A DNA stretch of 64,000 nucleotides, from positions 12,109,072 to 12,173,071 of the forward strand of contig JAJEKV010000040.1 in NCBI GenBank assembly GCA_021234155.1, read 5' to 3'. This stretch comes from Isoetes taiwanensis (taxonomy: Eukaryota > Streptophyta > Lycopodiopsida > Isoetales > Isoetaceae). Shown piece after piece: positions 1 to 9,876 of the stretch. Each line of letters starts with the position of its first letter. Positions within the stretch are counted from its first letter, which is position 1. Position numbers and translations under genes: made by a program. The notes under the pieces were generated by a model. The model worked only from the letters and a program-made list of their open reading frames with translations, ran no database searches and had not been told where the DNA came from.

Positions 1-540
1 CACGAATGAACATTAAGTGTGTATCAATGTGTTTAGTTCTGGCATGAAACATGGGATCATGAGCAAGCTGGATGGTGCTCTGATTATCACAATAGAGTGC
101 TGGTGGAGGGGAAGACAGCTGAAAATCAGCCCAAAACTTCTGCAGCCATAAAGCTTCCTGTACACCAGCAGAGAGAGCCTTGAATTCTGCTTCAGCTGTG
201 CTCAAAGAGACAGTTGGTTGTCGCTTGGAGATCCAACTAATGCGATTTGGTCCCAAGGAGGCAACCATTCCAGTGGTGGATCTCGAGTATCCGAGAACAC
301 CCGAATAATCGGCATCCACAAATATAGTAAGTGAATATGAATCTTTGGGCACGTAAAATAAGCCTTCATCCATAGTGCCTTTGACATAAGCAAGCACTTG
401 CTTAGCTGCGTGCCAGTGGCTCACCTTTGGTGTGTGCATGTACCTGCTCAGTAAGTTAACTGAAAATGCAAGATCTGGACGTGTAACAGTGAGGTACAGC
501 AGTCCACCAATTAGACTCCTATACACAGAAGCATCACAAT
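1..540 (-). pseudogene. Copia RT C-terminus and RNase H
   Basis: One minus-strand frame stays open from about 536 to 1. It holds the Copia segment between reverse transcriptase and RNase H (YRSLIGGLLYLTVTRPDLAF), then ADYSGVLGYSRSTTG, the RNase H core with SLSTAEAEFKAL, and the DNQS and ARTKHID motifs typical of the Copia RNase H end. It is out of frame with the reverse transcriptase to its right (break near 540-565). The C-terminal end lies outside the window. Confidence 0.85.
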
Positions 541-561
541 AACGGAGTATCACAGACCATG

Positions 562-1311
562 CTAAGCTTTGTCAGGAGCCATGGGACATGAAGTCGGGTT
601 TGATCCCGACATATTGAACTTGGTTAACAACTTTCGAGCATACTGTTTTTGACTGAGGAAGATCCCCTCAAGTTGCTGCCAGACTTCCAAGCCCAAACAG
701 AAGTGACATAACCCTAAATTAGTCATGTCAAAGGCATGTGACAGCTGGTCCTTAATGTGTTGAATAAGCTGAAGTGCTCCGCCTGTGATTAACAAATCGT
801 CAACGTACACCACAACAACGCATAACTCACCAGCCTCAGCCTTGTAGTACAAACTGGGATCTGCTGTACTCTGCCTAAAACCAGCATTCAAGAAGAATTT
901 ATGGAGCTTCTTATTCCAACAACGCGGTGCCTGTTTAAGACCATAGAGGCTCTTGTTGAGTTTGCACACGAACTCCTCGTTATCCTGCTGCACAAAACAT
1001 TGAGGCTGCTCCATGTAAACAGTTTCTTCAAGTTTGCCATGAAGAAAGGCACTTTTCACATCCATTTGATGTACCTTCCACCTTTTGACGGCTGCCAAAG
1101 CCATGATAGTCTGTTGTTGCTAATCGGCCACCGGAGCAAAGACTTCATCATAGTCAACGCCATATTCTTGAGCAAACCCCTTTGCTACCAGACGAGCTTT
1201 ATGTTTGCTAATAGAACCATCTGCTGCATACTTGGTCCTGTAAACCCACTTACATCCCATGGCACGCTTTCCAGCAGGCAATGGGACCAAGTTCCAAGTA
1301 TCATTCTTCAT
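562..1311 (-). pseudogene. Copia reverse transcriptase core
   Basis: The frame 1311 to 562 contains the Copia RT N-terminal block ([20 protein letters not shown]), the HQMDVKSAFLHG motif with the first catalytic Asp, YGLKQAPRCW, and the catalytic YVDDLLITG. One in-frame TAG at about 1115-1117 interrupts the protein just after FAPVAD. A second TAG lies near 1322, and the upstream linker is in another frame. The enzyme cannot be made from this copy without readthrough. Confidence 0.88.
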
Positions 1312-1384
1312 TAAAAGCTAATACTCTTCTTCCATAGCTCGCTGCCATGTTGGATCCTTTGCTGCAGCAGCAAAGCTAGTTGGA

Positions 1385-1891
1385 TCAGAAGACTCTTGCA
1401 AAATTTGAGCCATCAAAGCCCATATTGCATTGTGCATCTGTTTGGGCAGCTAGACGAGCAGATCTCCTTGGAGTTGCTTCCTGTGGAGGAGGTTCTAATG
1501 TTGAATTACAACGGGAAGTTGATCGACAGCTGGACGACGACCAAGAGAAATCACTCAAGTTGGAAGACAATTTAAAAGGAGTATCTTGAGGAGGTAATGC
1601 ATGAGCACTACTCGCAGCTCCACCATCACAAAAGGAGTTCAAAGGGAGTTCTTCCATGAGTGGCTGCCATGGATCAGGGGCTTCATCAAATTCCCTTGTA
1701 GATACACCAGGGTCAGCTGCAACATTGGAAGAGTATTGACCAAGACCTTGCGCAATGAGATCACCAACCAAACAATCATCAGCAAAATCACTTAATATTG
1801 GCTGGTCCCACTTAATCTCATCAAATTTGGTCTGCTCATGAAAGTGAACAGAGCGGCTAACAATTGTTTTCTTTGCAATCGGATCATACAA
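1385..1891 (-). pseudogene. Copia integrase-RT linker region
   Basis: This frame begins with the Copia segment following the integrase core (KLYDPIAKKTIVSRSVHF, where codons just upstream of the first ATG belong to the same frame). It continues through a Ser/Pro/Glu-rich linker ending in RRSARLAAQTDA. It is shifted relative to the integrase frame at about 1925 and to the RT frame at about 1400, so it is one fragment of a broken polyprotein. Confidence 0.75.
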
Positions 1892-1920
1892 CTTGTAGGC
1901 CTTGTGATCAAGCGCATAGC

Positions 1921-3110
1921 CTAGATTGCTTTGGTTGCTCTCTCATGCAACTTGCCTTGCTTCTTGAAGGCTTCAAGAGTATTAGATACAAAGGCAAGAC
2001 AACCAAATGTACGCAAATGGGAAACATCTGGTTTCTTACCACGAAGGGCTTCATACGGCGTCCGATGCCCAAGCAGCTTAGTTGGCGACCTGTTTAGAAT
2101 GTAGGCTGCTGTCACCGCTGCTTCAGCCCAAAACCACTTCGGAAGATGTGCATGAAACAACATGGATCTGACCAAATCCGCCAACGTTCGATTGCGCCTT
2201 TCTGCAACACCATTTTGAGCATGTGCACCTGGAACTGCAAGCTGCCGAGAGATTCCATGTTCAGCCAAAAAATCAGCAAACTGATTTGACATATATTCAC
2301 CACCGTGATCAGTCCTCAATGCTTTAACATGATGACCAAACTGCTTCTCAACCTGAGCTTTCCATTTTCTGAAAACATCAAAAGTTTCAGATTTGTACTT
2401 CAAAGGAAAAATCCACATGTATCTCGTACTATCGTCAATCAAAGTCATGAAGTATTTGGATCCGCCAATAGAAGACACACTCATATGGCAGAGATCGGAA
2501 TGTACAAGTTCCAAAGGCTCTGCAGCAATATTTTCAGCAATATGTGGGAAAGGAACTTGAGTTTTCTTACCTTTATGACAAGCTTCACATTGGAGATTAA
2601 CAGAATTGAGAGAGGGGAGATTCTCAACCATCTTCTTGCTGCTGAGCATATGCAAATGCTGCACATTGATGTGGCCGAACCGAGCATGCCACAACTCCTC
2701 CAAGGTCTGATCTATGACACATAAATCAAGCTCATGTTGAACCTCATTTGCCTCACCACAAAAGTAATATAAGCCTTGCCTAAGTTTGCCTTTAGCAAGA
2801 ACTTTGCTGCTGCTGTCATGAAGAGGATTTGAGTTGTAGATCATAGCTTCTCCACCGCCAAAGAGAAGAAAATTGCCACCTTTGTCCATTTGGGACACGG
2901 ACATCAGATTTGCACTTAAGCCTGGAATGTACTTGACATCTTTTAAGACTTTAACACTCGCATCATCGAAATGAAATTGCACATTCCCTTTACCAACAAT
3001 TGGATGTGAAGAACCATTACCGAAATGGACCTGCCCTTCATTTTGCACATCCAAGTCTTTGAAAATAATTCTTTTTTTTGTCATGTGTTTGGTGCTTTTG
3101 AATCCAAGAT
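1921..3110 (-). pseudogene. Copia protease remnant and integrase
   Basis: The frame contains a His/Cys zinc-binding region (LWHARFGHI and CEACHKGK), then the integrase catalytic core with Asp in LVHSDLC, Asp in TDHGGEY and Glu in NGVAERRNRT, and the conserved HLRTFGCLAF block. The protease upstream is degraded: where Copia proteases have Asp-Ser/Thr-Gly-Ala this copy reads DLGF shortly before KHMTKK. The integrase domain itself is uninterrupted down to a frameshift near 1925. Confidence 0.9.
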
Positions 3111-3122
3111 CGATCTTGGGGA

Positions 3123-3575
3123 TCAGTAAGTAATCAGCATGACTTGAAACATATACTCAATGGGACAATTATCATCACTAGACCCATTTGTATCGGCCAA
3201 ATTTGACTGCTCAACTCCTTTTCCTTTATCAGCAGATTTCTTTGCATCCCCTTTGGCCTCTTTAGCTTTTCTTTTATTGCAGTCCCTAGCATAATGGCCA
3301 TGCTTGTGACAGTAAAAGCACTCCACATTAGGCTTGCACCTGCCTTTACCCTTATCAGAATCAGAATCACGTGGTTTCTTCTCTTTGAAATCGTGCTTTC
3401 TAGGAGTAGAAGCATGTCCAACGAATGCAGCTTCAGATCCTCCTCCATGCTCTCGCTTAAGAACAACTTCTTCTTGCAAGAGCCGTTGTTGTGCAACAGA
3501 GTAATCAAAATGCTCCATATATCTGATGTTGGTACTTACAGTTTTGTATGCTGCTGGTAGAGCTAACATGGAAAA
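3123..3575 (-). pseudogene. Copia gag C-terminal part with zinc knuckle
   Basis: The frame starts inside gag with LPAAYKTVSTNIRYMEHFDY, then a Lys/Asp/Ser-rich stretch, and a single CCHC zinc knuckle (CFYCHKHGHYARDC, 3279-3320). It is separated from the N-terminal part of gag (4166-4702) by about 0.6 kb of non-gag sequence. The knuckle is the RNA-binding part of the nucleocapsid region. Confidence 0.85.
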
Positions 3576-4242
3576 TTTTAAGGGACTTATAATTTTGTAT
3601 AAGTATAATGAATTGGCCATTCCTTGTAGAATATGCCCCCAAAAGTGTAGCCTGAACTGGCCATTTTCCTATTTTTTTCTAATGTGGATGCAACCCAATT
3701 GGCGATTTTTGAAGCCGCTACCCTATATAAATGTGTTTAAGTTACATGTTGTATGAATTTCATACCCCATGTATTTCAATAATGCACAGATTGCTGGTAG
3801 GGAGAATTGGAAATCGGATGCCAGAATCTTCGTAAAGAGGATTGAAAAGTACCTCGACATTCTATTTTCCAAAAGAGCAGAATTATTCTTAGTTGGTAGA
3901 TATATTTAAGAATAAAAATTTCTAATAATGTTGGCCCCCCTGAGTGACGATTTTATGAGGGGGCCTCTTAATGAATTAAGATTTGGCAAACTTAAGGCAT
4001 AAATGGCCATTCCATAAGCATATCTAGTTCTCACTTGGTACTGAATTGGCCCCAAAGTCGACACCACTCTAATTAGCAAATATCTAATTGGCCATTCTAA
4101 TGTCGTAATGCGCAATAAAGTGCCACGAAATGGCGAATCTGCAGGTAGTCCATAGGTAAGGCATCCTACTCAAGCCGGTCGTCGCATTTTGCCTGAACCT
4201 GTAATTTGTGGCCAAATGGCCCGCCGGGGCCACTAAAATTTT
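3571..4242. other. Roughly 0.66-kb insertion splitting Copia gag
   Basis: The two halves of gag are separated by AT-rich DNA with no coding match. Both edges carry a copy of AAAATTTT (3573-3580 and about 4234-4240), and AGCTAACA occurs just outside on each side, compatible with a target duplication. Four copies of TGGCCATT lie inside (about 3613, 3658, 4002, 4091). I see no convincing terminal inverted repeat and no transposase, so this may be a non-autonomous element or replaced sequence. The exact ends are uncertain. Confidence 0.5.
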
Positions 4243-4702
4243 CGCTGAGAGCTAACAAGATGTCTTGAACTAGCTCTTCCTCCTTGTATGTACCTCCGGC
4301 TGCAATATAAGCCAACCTCCATGCTTCCATCTGCTTCAAAAAGTCTGCCATAGACTTAAAATCTGCTAGCTTGGCCATTCGAATCTTTTCCTTGATCAAT
4401 CCTTGTTGAGGCATGCCTTTAGTAGAGAATTGTCTCTCAAGAAAGGCCCAAAGCTCCTTGAACTCTGTCAAACTTTCAATCTGAGGCTGAATGGTAGGAT
4501 CTACCAGCAGGTTGATAGTTGAAACTGCTAGAGAGTTCATTTCTGCTGCTTTGACATTCTTTGTGCTGATGAAGTCTGCCTGAAAGACATCACCTAGCTT
4601 GTTGAAGGTGAGATAGTGCTTCATAAACACCCTCCAAGAATGATAGTTTTCATTTGTTAGTTTGGCATCCCTTGAAAATTTGAAGGGATCCATCACCTTC
4701 AA
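4166..4702 (-). pseudogene. Copia gag N-terminal part
   Basis: Starts at an ATG with MKVMDPFKFSRDAKLTNENY followed by HSWRVFMKHYL, the usual opening of Copia gag (UBN2 family). The helical capsid part follows, with ELWAFLERQF and KEKIRMAKLADFKSMADFLKQ. The last 20 or so residues no longer match gag and read into inserted DNA. The remainder of gag resumes at about 3575. Confidence 0.85.
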
Positions 4703-5106
4703 AGACGATGATCAAAAGAAATCTTTCTCTTGATCTCAAGAAAGAAATCTTGCCCAAGATTGTCTAAGGAACAATCCTCCAATCCAGGAATTGGCTCAGA
4801 CGTCTCAAGAATTTGGCTCAGAATTGAGCAAATACAGCTTCTTGTAGTTCTAATTGAATGTGCCGATGCTGGAAAAAACGTCCACGGTATTGGTTCTCCG
4901 TCACCGAAGGCTTACACGAAAAAAAAAAACCAACGTGAACCAAAAAATGACGTTTTGTCACAAAATTAGCCTTGTCGGCAATCAAATTTGGCCAAATTGC
5001 CAAACGGACAAGACTTCACCCGACCAAATCCGTCACTTCCAAAACCAACCCGGAACACCTGCAATTCAATTCAACGAACGATCCTCCGCTCGATTTGCCT
5101 AGGGAG

Positions 5107-5118
5107 GCTCTGATACCA
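5107..5118 (-). other. Copia primer binding site (tRNA-iMet)
   Basis: On the minus strand the 12 bases read TGGTATCAGAGC, complementary to the 3' end of plant initiator methionine tRNA, the standard primer of Copia and many Gypsy elements. It directly abuts the LTR at 5119. Confidence 0.93.
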
Positions 5119-5390
5119 TGTAGAAGATAGGGATCCTAGAGCAAGAACGGCAGAGAGAGACGCAAGAAAACAATAACGTCTAGATTGATCTCCATTGAAT
5201 ACATCCATCAACTAGTTATAGAGATCTAACAAACTATCTACGTGGCCTAACAATACAACTAACATCTTGGGCTTATATGAGTTCGCCCCATTACAACGTG
5301 GGTAGTGACACATGTCACCCACCAATTGGCCACTTTAGTTTACATATAACATTAGCTTTAACACTATTATACCCTCATTTCACACCTACA
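5119..5390 (-). repeat. Copia 5' LTR (272 bp)
   Basis: Bounded by TGTAG at 5119 and CTACA at 5390 on the plus strand, a 5-bp inverted terminal repeat with the canonical TG...CA ends. The inner edge touches the primer binding site. A 272-bp LTR is within the usual Copia range. The partner LTR is outside the window, so the outer edge rests on the terminal repeat alone. The last 20 bases recur at 5444, because a later tandem duplication overlaps this end. Confidence 0.75.
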
Positions 5391-5681
5391 TTGTAGTAAA
5401 GAGCTATTTGATTTCAACAATTCAACATGCTATATGGGCGACTACCCTCATTTCACACTACATGGTAGTAAAAAAGCTATTTGATTTCAACAAGTTATTC
5501 AGCATGTTATATGGGCGACTTAGAATTGGTTGGTTGTTCTTGATTTTGAGTCCTCATAAGAAATTGGTTGGTGGTTCTTGATTTTGAGTCCTCATAAGAA
5601 CACACAATGTAAGACAAGCATAACACACTGCTAATGTTAAGAACACACAATGTAAGACAAGCATAACACACTGCTAATGTT
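5371..5681. repeat. Three consecutive two-copy tandem duplications
   Basis: Unit A is 5371-5443 and 5444-5520. Unit B, which includes TTCTTGATTTTGAGTCCTC, is about 5521-5560 and 5561-5598. Unit C, which includes CACACAATGTAAGACAAGC, is about 5597-5638 and 5639-5680. Each unit is present exactly twice, in order AABBCC, with only small differences between copies. Confidence 0.85.
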
Positions 5682-6500
5682 TGGCTTCAATAAACGGTAA
5701 AAATACACTTCCCTTGACTCTACCTTAAAGAAGACGACGTCAAAAATGCTCTTCCTCCCTACCATAACCTTGGCCTCAACAACAAAAGCGTCCATTTTGC
5801 AACGGTTTGCAAACCATATGGAGAAGGCAGTTTCTATATATGGTTTTTTTGAGCCAGAAGCCATTGAGTATTTGGTGTTGAAAACTTGGACAAATTTGTT
5901 CAATCTGTATTCCGTCTGGATGGATGGGCTGCAGGCTACAGGCATTTGTCTTGCCATTTCTCGAGAAGAGCTGAACAATATAATGGTGACTATGATGAGA
6001 AACAAGAAGGTTTGATATTACTTTTCAAGTTTCAACATGGTGCAGTTGTGAAACTGGTCACTTGGACTTTGATCTGAACTGATTACTTCAAATTTGATCT
6101 GTGAAATAAATGTGAACCTTGTTTTGAACCTGTGTAATTCCATGATGATCTCTATAATTCCATGATCTTTTGATAATCTGTGTAATTCCATGATGTTCTG
6201 TGTAACTGCACGATTTTTTGATCATCTGTGTAATTCCATGACCTGTGTATGTGAACCTATTTTGATCATTGTAATTTTAAGACTGTATAATGTTCACTTA
6301 AAACTATGTACGCTTCATTTTGTAAGTAACTAAGATTAGAATGTTCAGTAAATAAATGAAACTTAAGAATGTAACTAACCTAAGAAAATGTAACTAAGTT
6401 GTAATTCGTTGATAGAATTGTGTACACGTGGCAGTCTGGAATTGGTGAATATTTCGGAATTGCAACAAACCAAACTTTACTTATTCGTATCTAAATACCG
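5682..6500. other. Intergenic, with a short-motif repeat and no recognised gene
   Basis: A 90-codon open frame at 5746-6015 (+) has no recognisable family and no intron or promoter evidence. At about 6129-6250 the motif TGTGTAATTCCATGA occurs several times, with variants, in an AT-rich stretch. I see nothing else to annotate. Confidence 0.5.
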
Positions 6501-6684
6501 TAAATGCTGACGGTGGACCCCTGTTATACGAAACATAAGGGGTATGGCACTATAGCCTCTTTTGAGGTTTCGGGGGGAATGGATGGGCATGGCGCTCTTG
6601 CACCTGCCTTTCTATCTATGTTTTGCAGGGTAGTGTTCGCTGGGTTGAGGCCAAGAACTCTCTCTTCCGCGGCCACGAAATCAG

Positions 6685-7824
6685 ATGGTGAAGCACAAAA
6701 ACAGAAGATGGAGCTTTTGCTCCACCAGATATCCAAGCAACAGGGTTTCTCAAGATCATGATGATGTGTCCGGTATGAATGACTGTATTACCAAAGTATT
6801 GTTGCAAACAGCTCAGTTGTGTTTCAGCTCTAACAGGGCAGCAAAGGGGTTACCGTGTAATTCTTGGTTTGATATGGATTGCAAGCAAGCACGCCAAAAA
6901 TTTGTTGAGGCACCAGAACGTGATAAAAAACAAATGCTGCTGGAATATAGAAGGATGATCAGGAGAAAAAAGAGAGGTTATATGAAAGTTAGGCAGGAGA
7001 GACTTCTCATGGAATGGATAACGCGCCCAAAGAGCTTTTGGAATAAGATGAAAATGAAGAAAAAACAGGAATCTAGTTTGCCATGTGATGTGTTGATTAA
7101 TCATGTGTGCATGTTGTACCATAAACCAGGAATACATGAGCTTTCATCTTTGCAAAATGGTAATATGGGCAGCTTTTCTGTGGAGGACATATGTGATGGC
7201 ATTAGGCGCATATCTAATGGTAAGGCATCAGACAGTATGGGCTTAGTGGCTGAACTAGTAAAATGGGCCGGGGATCCAATTGTAGAGTATATTACTCACA
7301 TGTTCAATAAAGTGATACTGCAGGGATTTCCTACTAAATGGCAATGCAATAGGGTGGTGCCAGTACCTAAAGGTGGTAACAATTCGGATATGAATAACTA
7401 CCGAACAATTATGGTAAGTAATCTATGGGCAAAACTATTTGCTACTGTTGTTGAGGGGAAATTGAGTTCTTGGGCGGAGGAGAATAAAGTAAGAGCCAAG
7501 GGGCAAGCAGGTTTTAGGCCACGTCATTCTACCACGGACCAGCTGGTGACTCTACGTGCCATGGTAGAAAATGTGAAAGGAAAGAAGAAACCGCTATTCT
7601 TGGCATTTGTGGATTATACTAAGGCATTTGACACGGTGCCGCATGATAAACTATGGGCGAGAATGGATGCCTTAAATGTCCCAATGGAATTGAGGTCAGC
7701 AGTACGACGTTTGTATGATAAAGTCCTTGTAGAGCTATCCCGGCCATGGAATGATATCTGCAAAGACCAGGTACACAGTAACATTGGAGTAAAGCAGCCC
7801 CTACTCTATTCGGTCTCTTTATAG
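6685..7824 (+). pseudogene. LINE ORF2: RT fingers and palm, first part
   Basis: The ATG-initiated frame of 379 codons contains a Lys/Arg-rich linker and then RT blocks: ISNGKASDSMGLVAEL, VVPVPKGGN, NNYRTIMVSNLWAKLF, GQAGFRPRHSTTDQ and AFVDYTKAFDTVPHDKLW with the first catalytic Asp. A frameshift at about 7800-7840 separates it from the part with the catalytic Asp pair. It encodes the enzyme that copies LINE RNA at a nicked target. Confidence 0.88.
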
Positions 7825-7844
7825 ACAAATTAGAGGATTGGATT

Positions 7845-8375
7845 GTGTATAATGGTGGTCCAGGAGCTCCTTCGGCTGAACATGTGATCTCCCTCTTGTT
7901 ATATGCGGATGATGTGGTCTTAATAGCTAGGACTAAACAAGGGTTGGACACTCATCTTGAAACATTGGGTGCCTTCTGTGATAGAACTGGTTTGGAGGTG
8001 AACATATCTAAAACTAAGGTTATGGTGGTTGGCACCCGTGCAAAACATGTTTTCTATTATAAGGGACAACAACTGGAGACAGTAACTTCCTTCAAATATT
8101 TAGGGGTTATATTTGAAAGCAGCTATAGATGGAACATGTGCATTGAGCAAAGGTACAGCAATGGGCTTAAAGCCTTATGCGCGCTGCAAAAGCTATGTAA
8201 GAAGAATCACTTATGGGATTGGAACATGAAAAAGACACTTTTTAAGACATTGGTCCAAACTGTTGTACTCTATGGGTGTGAGGTGTGGGCTCCCAGTGTT
8301 ACAGCTAATCTGTGGCTCTCAGTTGAGAAGCTGCAAAAAGGATTCCTACATTCCGAACTAGGGGTCAAGTTATAA
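7845..8375 (+). pseudogene. LINE ORF2: RT catalytic motif and thumb
   Basis: Open frame holding the catalytic YADDVVLIA motif, the following KTKVMVVGT block and FKYLGVIF, then the VLYGCEVWAP and LEKLQ-like segment typical of LINE C-termini. It is out of frame with the upstream RT part. The frame stops at 8375, and sequence in another frame continues the protein to 8704. Confidence 0.88.
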
Positions 8376-8704
8376 ACGCCCTATCCTATGATGTTAGCAG
8401 AAGGAGGCTTGCTTCCGCTAGAATGCGAAGCCATATTGCAGGGTACATTGCTAAGGTCCGACGTGGGAGAGATGACCGATTACCGCATGTTGCAATGCGT
8501 GCCAGTAAGGAGAAGGGTTGGTACCATGAGCAGAAGTGTGGCTTTGAGCTCCCAAGTAAAAAAATAGGCAATTTTATATCTGATGTACTTGAGCGTAGAG
8601 AAAGTTATACCAGGAGAGTGAGATCTGATAGCAGTTACTCTAGTGATATACACTCAGAGAGTGAGAGTAGTACATCCACCGATGATAACGATGGAAATTT
8701 ATGA
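8376..8704 (+). pseudogene. LINE ORF2 C-terminal end
   Basis: After a frameshift near 8370 the frame continues SYDVSRRRLASARMRSHIAGY, closing with an acidic, Ser-rich tail (SSDIHSESESSTSTDDN) and a stop at 8704. No zinc-binding cluster is seen in it. It is placed directly before the repeat tail of the LINE, consistent with the end of ORF2. Confidence 0.6.
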
Positions 8705-8783
8705 TGTATGTTGCATTTTGTCGTCTTATAGGCCTGTTAGGCCTCGACAAGACGTAATAAACACTTCACTTCACTTCACTTCA

Positions 8784-9304
8784 ACGATAATACACCCCAA
8801 ACAATAAGCAGGGTGCAGCGATTTGGCTCCATATAGTAGTATGTTCATAGCTCTTCCTTGCAGATGGATTCATCACGAAGAAAGTTCTATCGGAGGAAGA
8901 TTACTACCTGGTTTTGCAGTGCCTAATTTCAACCCTCATGATCCTTTAAGCCTGCTTAATTAATGTGACCCACCAGGTTGATGCTTGTACAGGAAAAATT
9001 GAGAAAATGCTGAGTGTGGACAGTCTATGTGGGAGATTGTCTGCGTTCGTAGGCCAACTGGATCTGTGGCTCGTATACATGGGTGTGGGTGGAAGAAGGG
9101 CCTCTGTGAGGCAGGCTATCATCCTCCATGGCACTCGTAGCATGGCAAGAGCCTTAATGCAGAAACATGAGGATGTATGGCATGCTCTGGTGCATAGAGA
9201 TGAATGACCACCTGAACCATTGTTGAAGAAATGTGAACTGTTGCTTTTTTTTGTTAATCATATTGTTTTTAGCTCTATTTTTTTTGCTTGAACGTGTGGT
9301 CTTG
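8784..9304 (+). other. Exon-like open frame, no family recognised
   Basis: An 80-codon plus-strand frame ends at 9207 (GKIEKMLSVDSLCGRL ... QKHEDVWHALVHRDE). A possible 3' splice site (TTGTACAG) lies just before GKIEK, so it could be a last exon. No start exon or domain could be identified, and a stray reading frame is equally possible. Confidence 0.25.
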
Positions 9305-9396
9305 TACAACCCCCCTCCCCTACGTGGCGCTATCGTAGCCCTCCATTTCAGCCATCGACGGCCAGATATCAGCCACATAGGGGAGGGCGGCTGTAA
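9305..9396. repeat. Long imperfect inverted repeat (hairpin)
   Basis: The left arm 9305-9328 and right arm 9372-9396 are reverse complements apart from about three positions; the core is CCCTCCCCTACGTGGC against GCCACATAGGGGAGGG. The loop is about 43 bp. It stands out from AT-rich surroundings by its GC content. It could be a transcribed hairpin or the core of a miniature inverted-repeat element. Confidence 0.65.
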
Positions 9397-9876
9397 AATG
9401 CACTCTACCCGGAGTGTTTTATGCCATGATTTATGATTTAGAAGATCTACTATGTTTTGTGATGTTTTAAATATGACACTAATGACACGAAAAAAAATGT
9501 TGTTCAAGATAATAATGGAGATGTGATGTACATCTCATGGAATTGTTGTGTGCATAGTTCAAACCTATGAAACACGGATACAGTTTTAAAGATTTATGCC
9601 TGTAAAACTCCTTTTGTCACAAAAAGTATGAACAACAAAGAGGGTAACTTAATTTCCATTTGACTTTCTCAAGCTGAATCCTGTTTGACATTCAACATCG
9701 AGCTTGGGATCTCATTGGATATCTCAAATTCAATAGCAATTGGGAAATAAATGATATTTGCACTGGCGTGATGTCTAATATACAAGCAAATGAACAGGAT
9801 CTGTGTGGGTCATTGAGAAAAAGACCCATGTTGCCTGAACATGAAGCAAATTAATGACATGTACACAGGACAGTAT
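9397..9876. other. Intergenic, likely 3' flank of the NIPA gene
   Basis: No coding frame, repeat or RNA gene is recognisable. The part next to 9877 is expected to contain the 3' UTR of the minus-strand NIPA gene. Confidence 0.4.

Larger units (their letters stand above)
1..5390 (-). mobile_element. Decayed Ty1/Copia LTR retrotransposon, left end outside the window
   Basis: Read on the minus strand the order is 5' LTR (5119-5390), primer binding site (5107-5118), gag (4702 to about 3123, interrupted), protease remnant, integrase, reverse transcriptase and RNase H running off the window start. Integrase before reverse transcriptase is the Copia order. The coding region has at least three frameshifts (near 1925, 1400 and 550), in-frame stops near 1322 and 1117, and an insertion in gag, so the copy is dead. 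The 3' LTR must lie left of position 1, so total length and target duplication cannot be given. Confidence 0.93.
6610..8783 (+). mobile_element. 5'-truncated LINE (non-LTR retrotransposon)
   Basis: A reverse transcriptase coding region (6685-8375 in two frames) is followed by a C-terminal region (to 8704) and a short 3' UTR. The element ends in a short tandem repeat, CACTTCACTT-type (8762-8783), instead of poly(A). Tails made of short repeats are known for several LINE clades. No apurinic endonuclease domain is visible upstream, so the copy is truncated at its 5' end, as is usual for LINEs. Its 5' border is not defined by any repeat I can see. Confidence 0.85.

Noticed and set aside
3571-4242. 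Treating the gag gap in Copia-1 as an intron
   Set aside because: No convincing GT-AG pair joins the two gag parts in frame, and the gap contains repeated motifs and duplicated edges more like an insertion.
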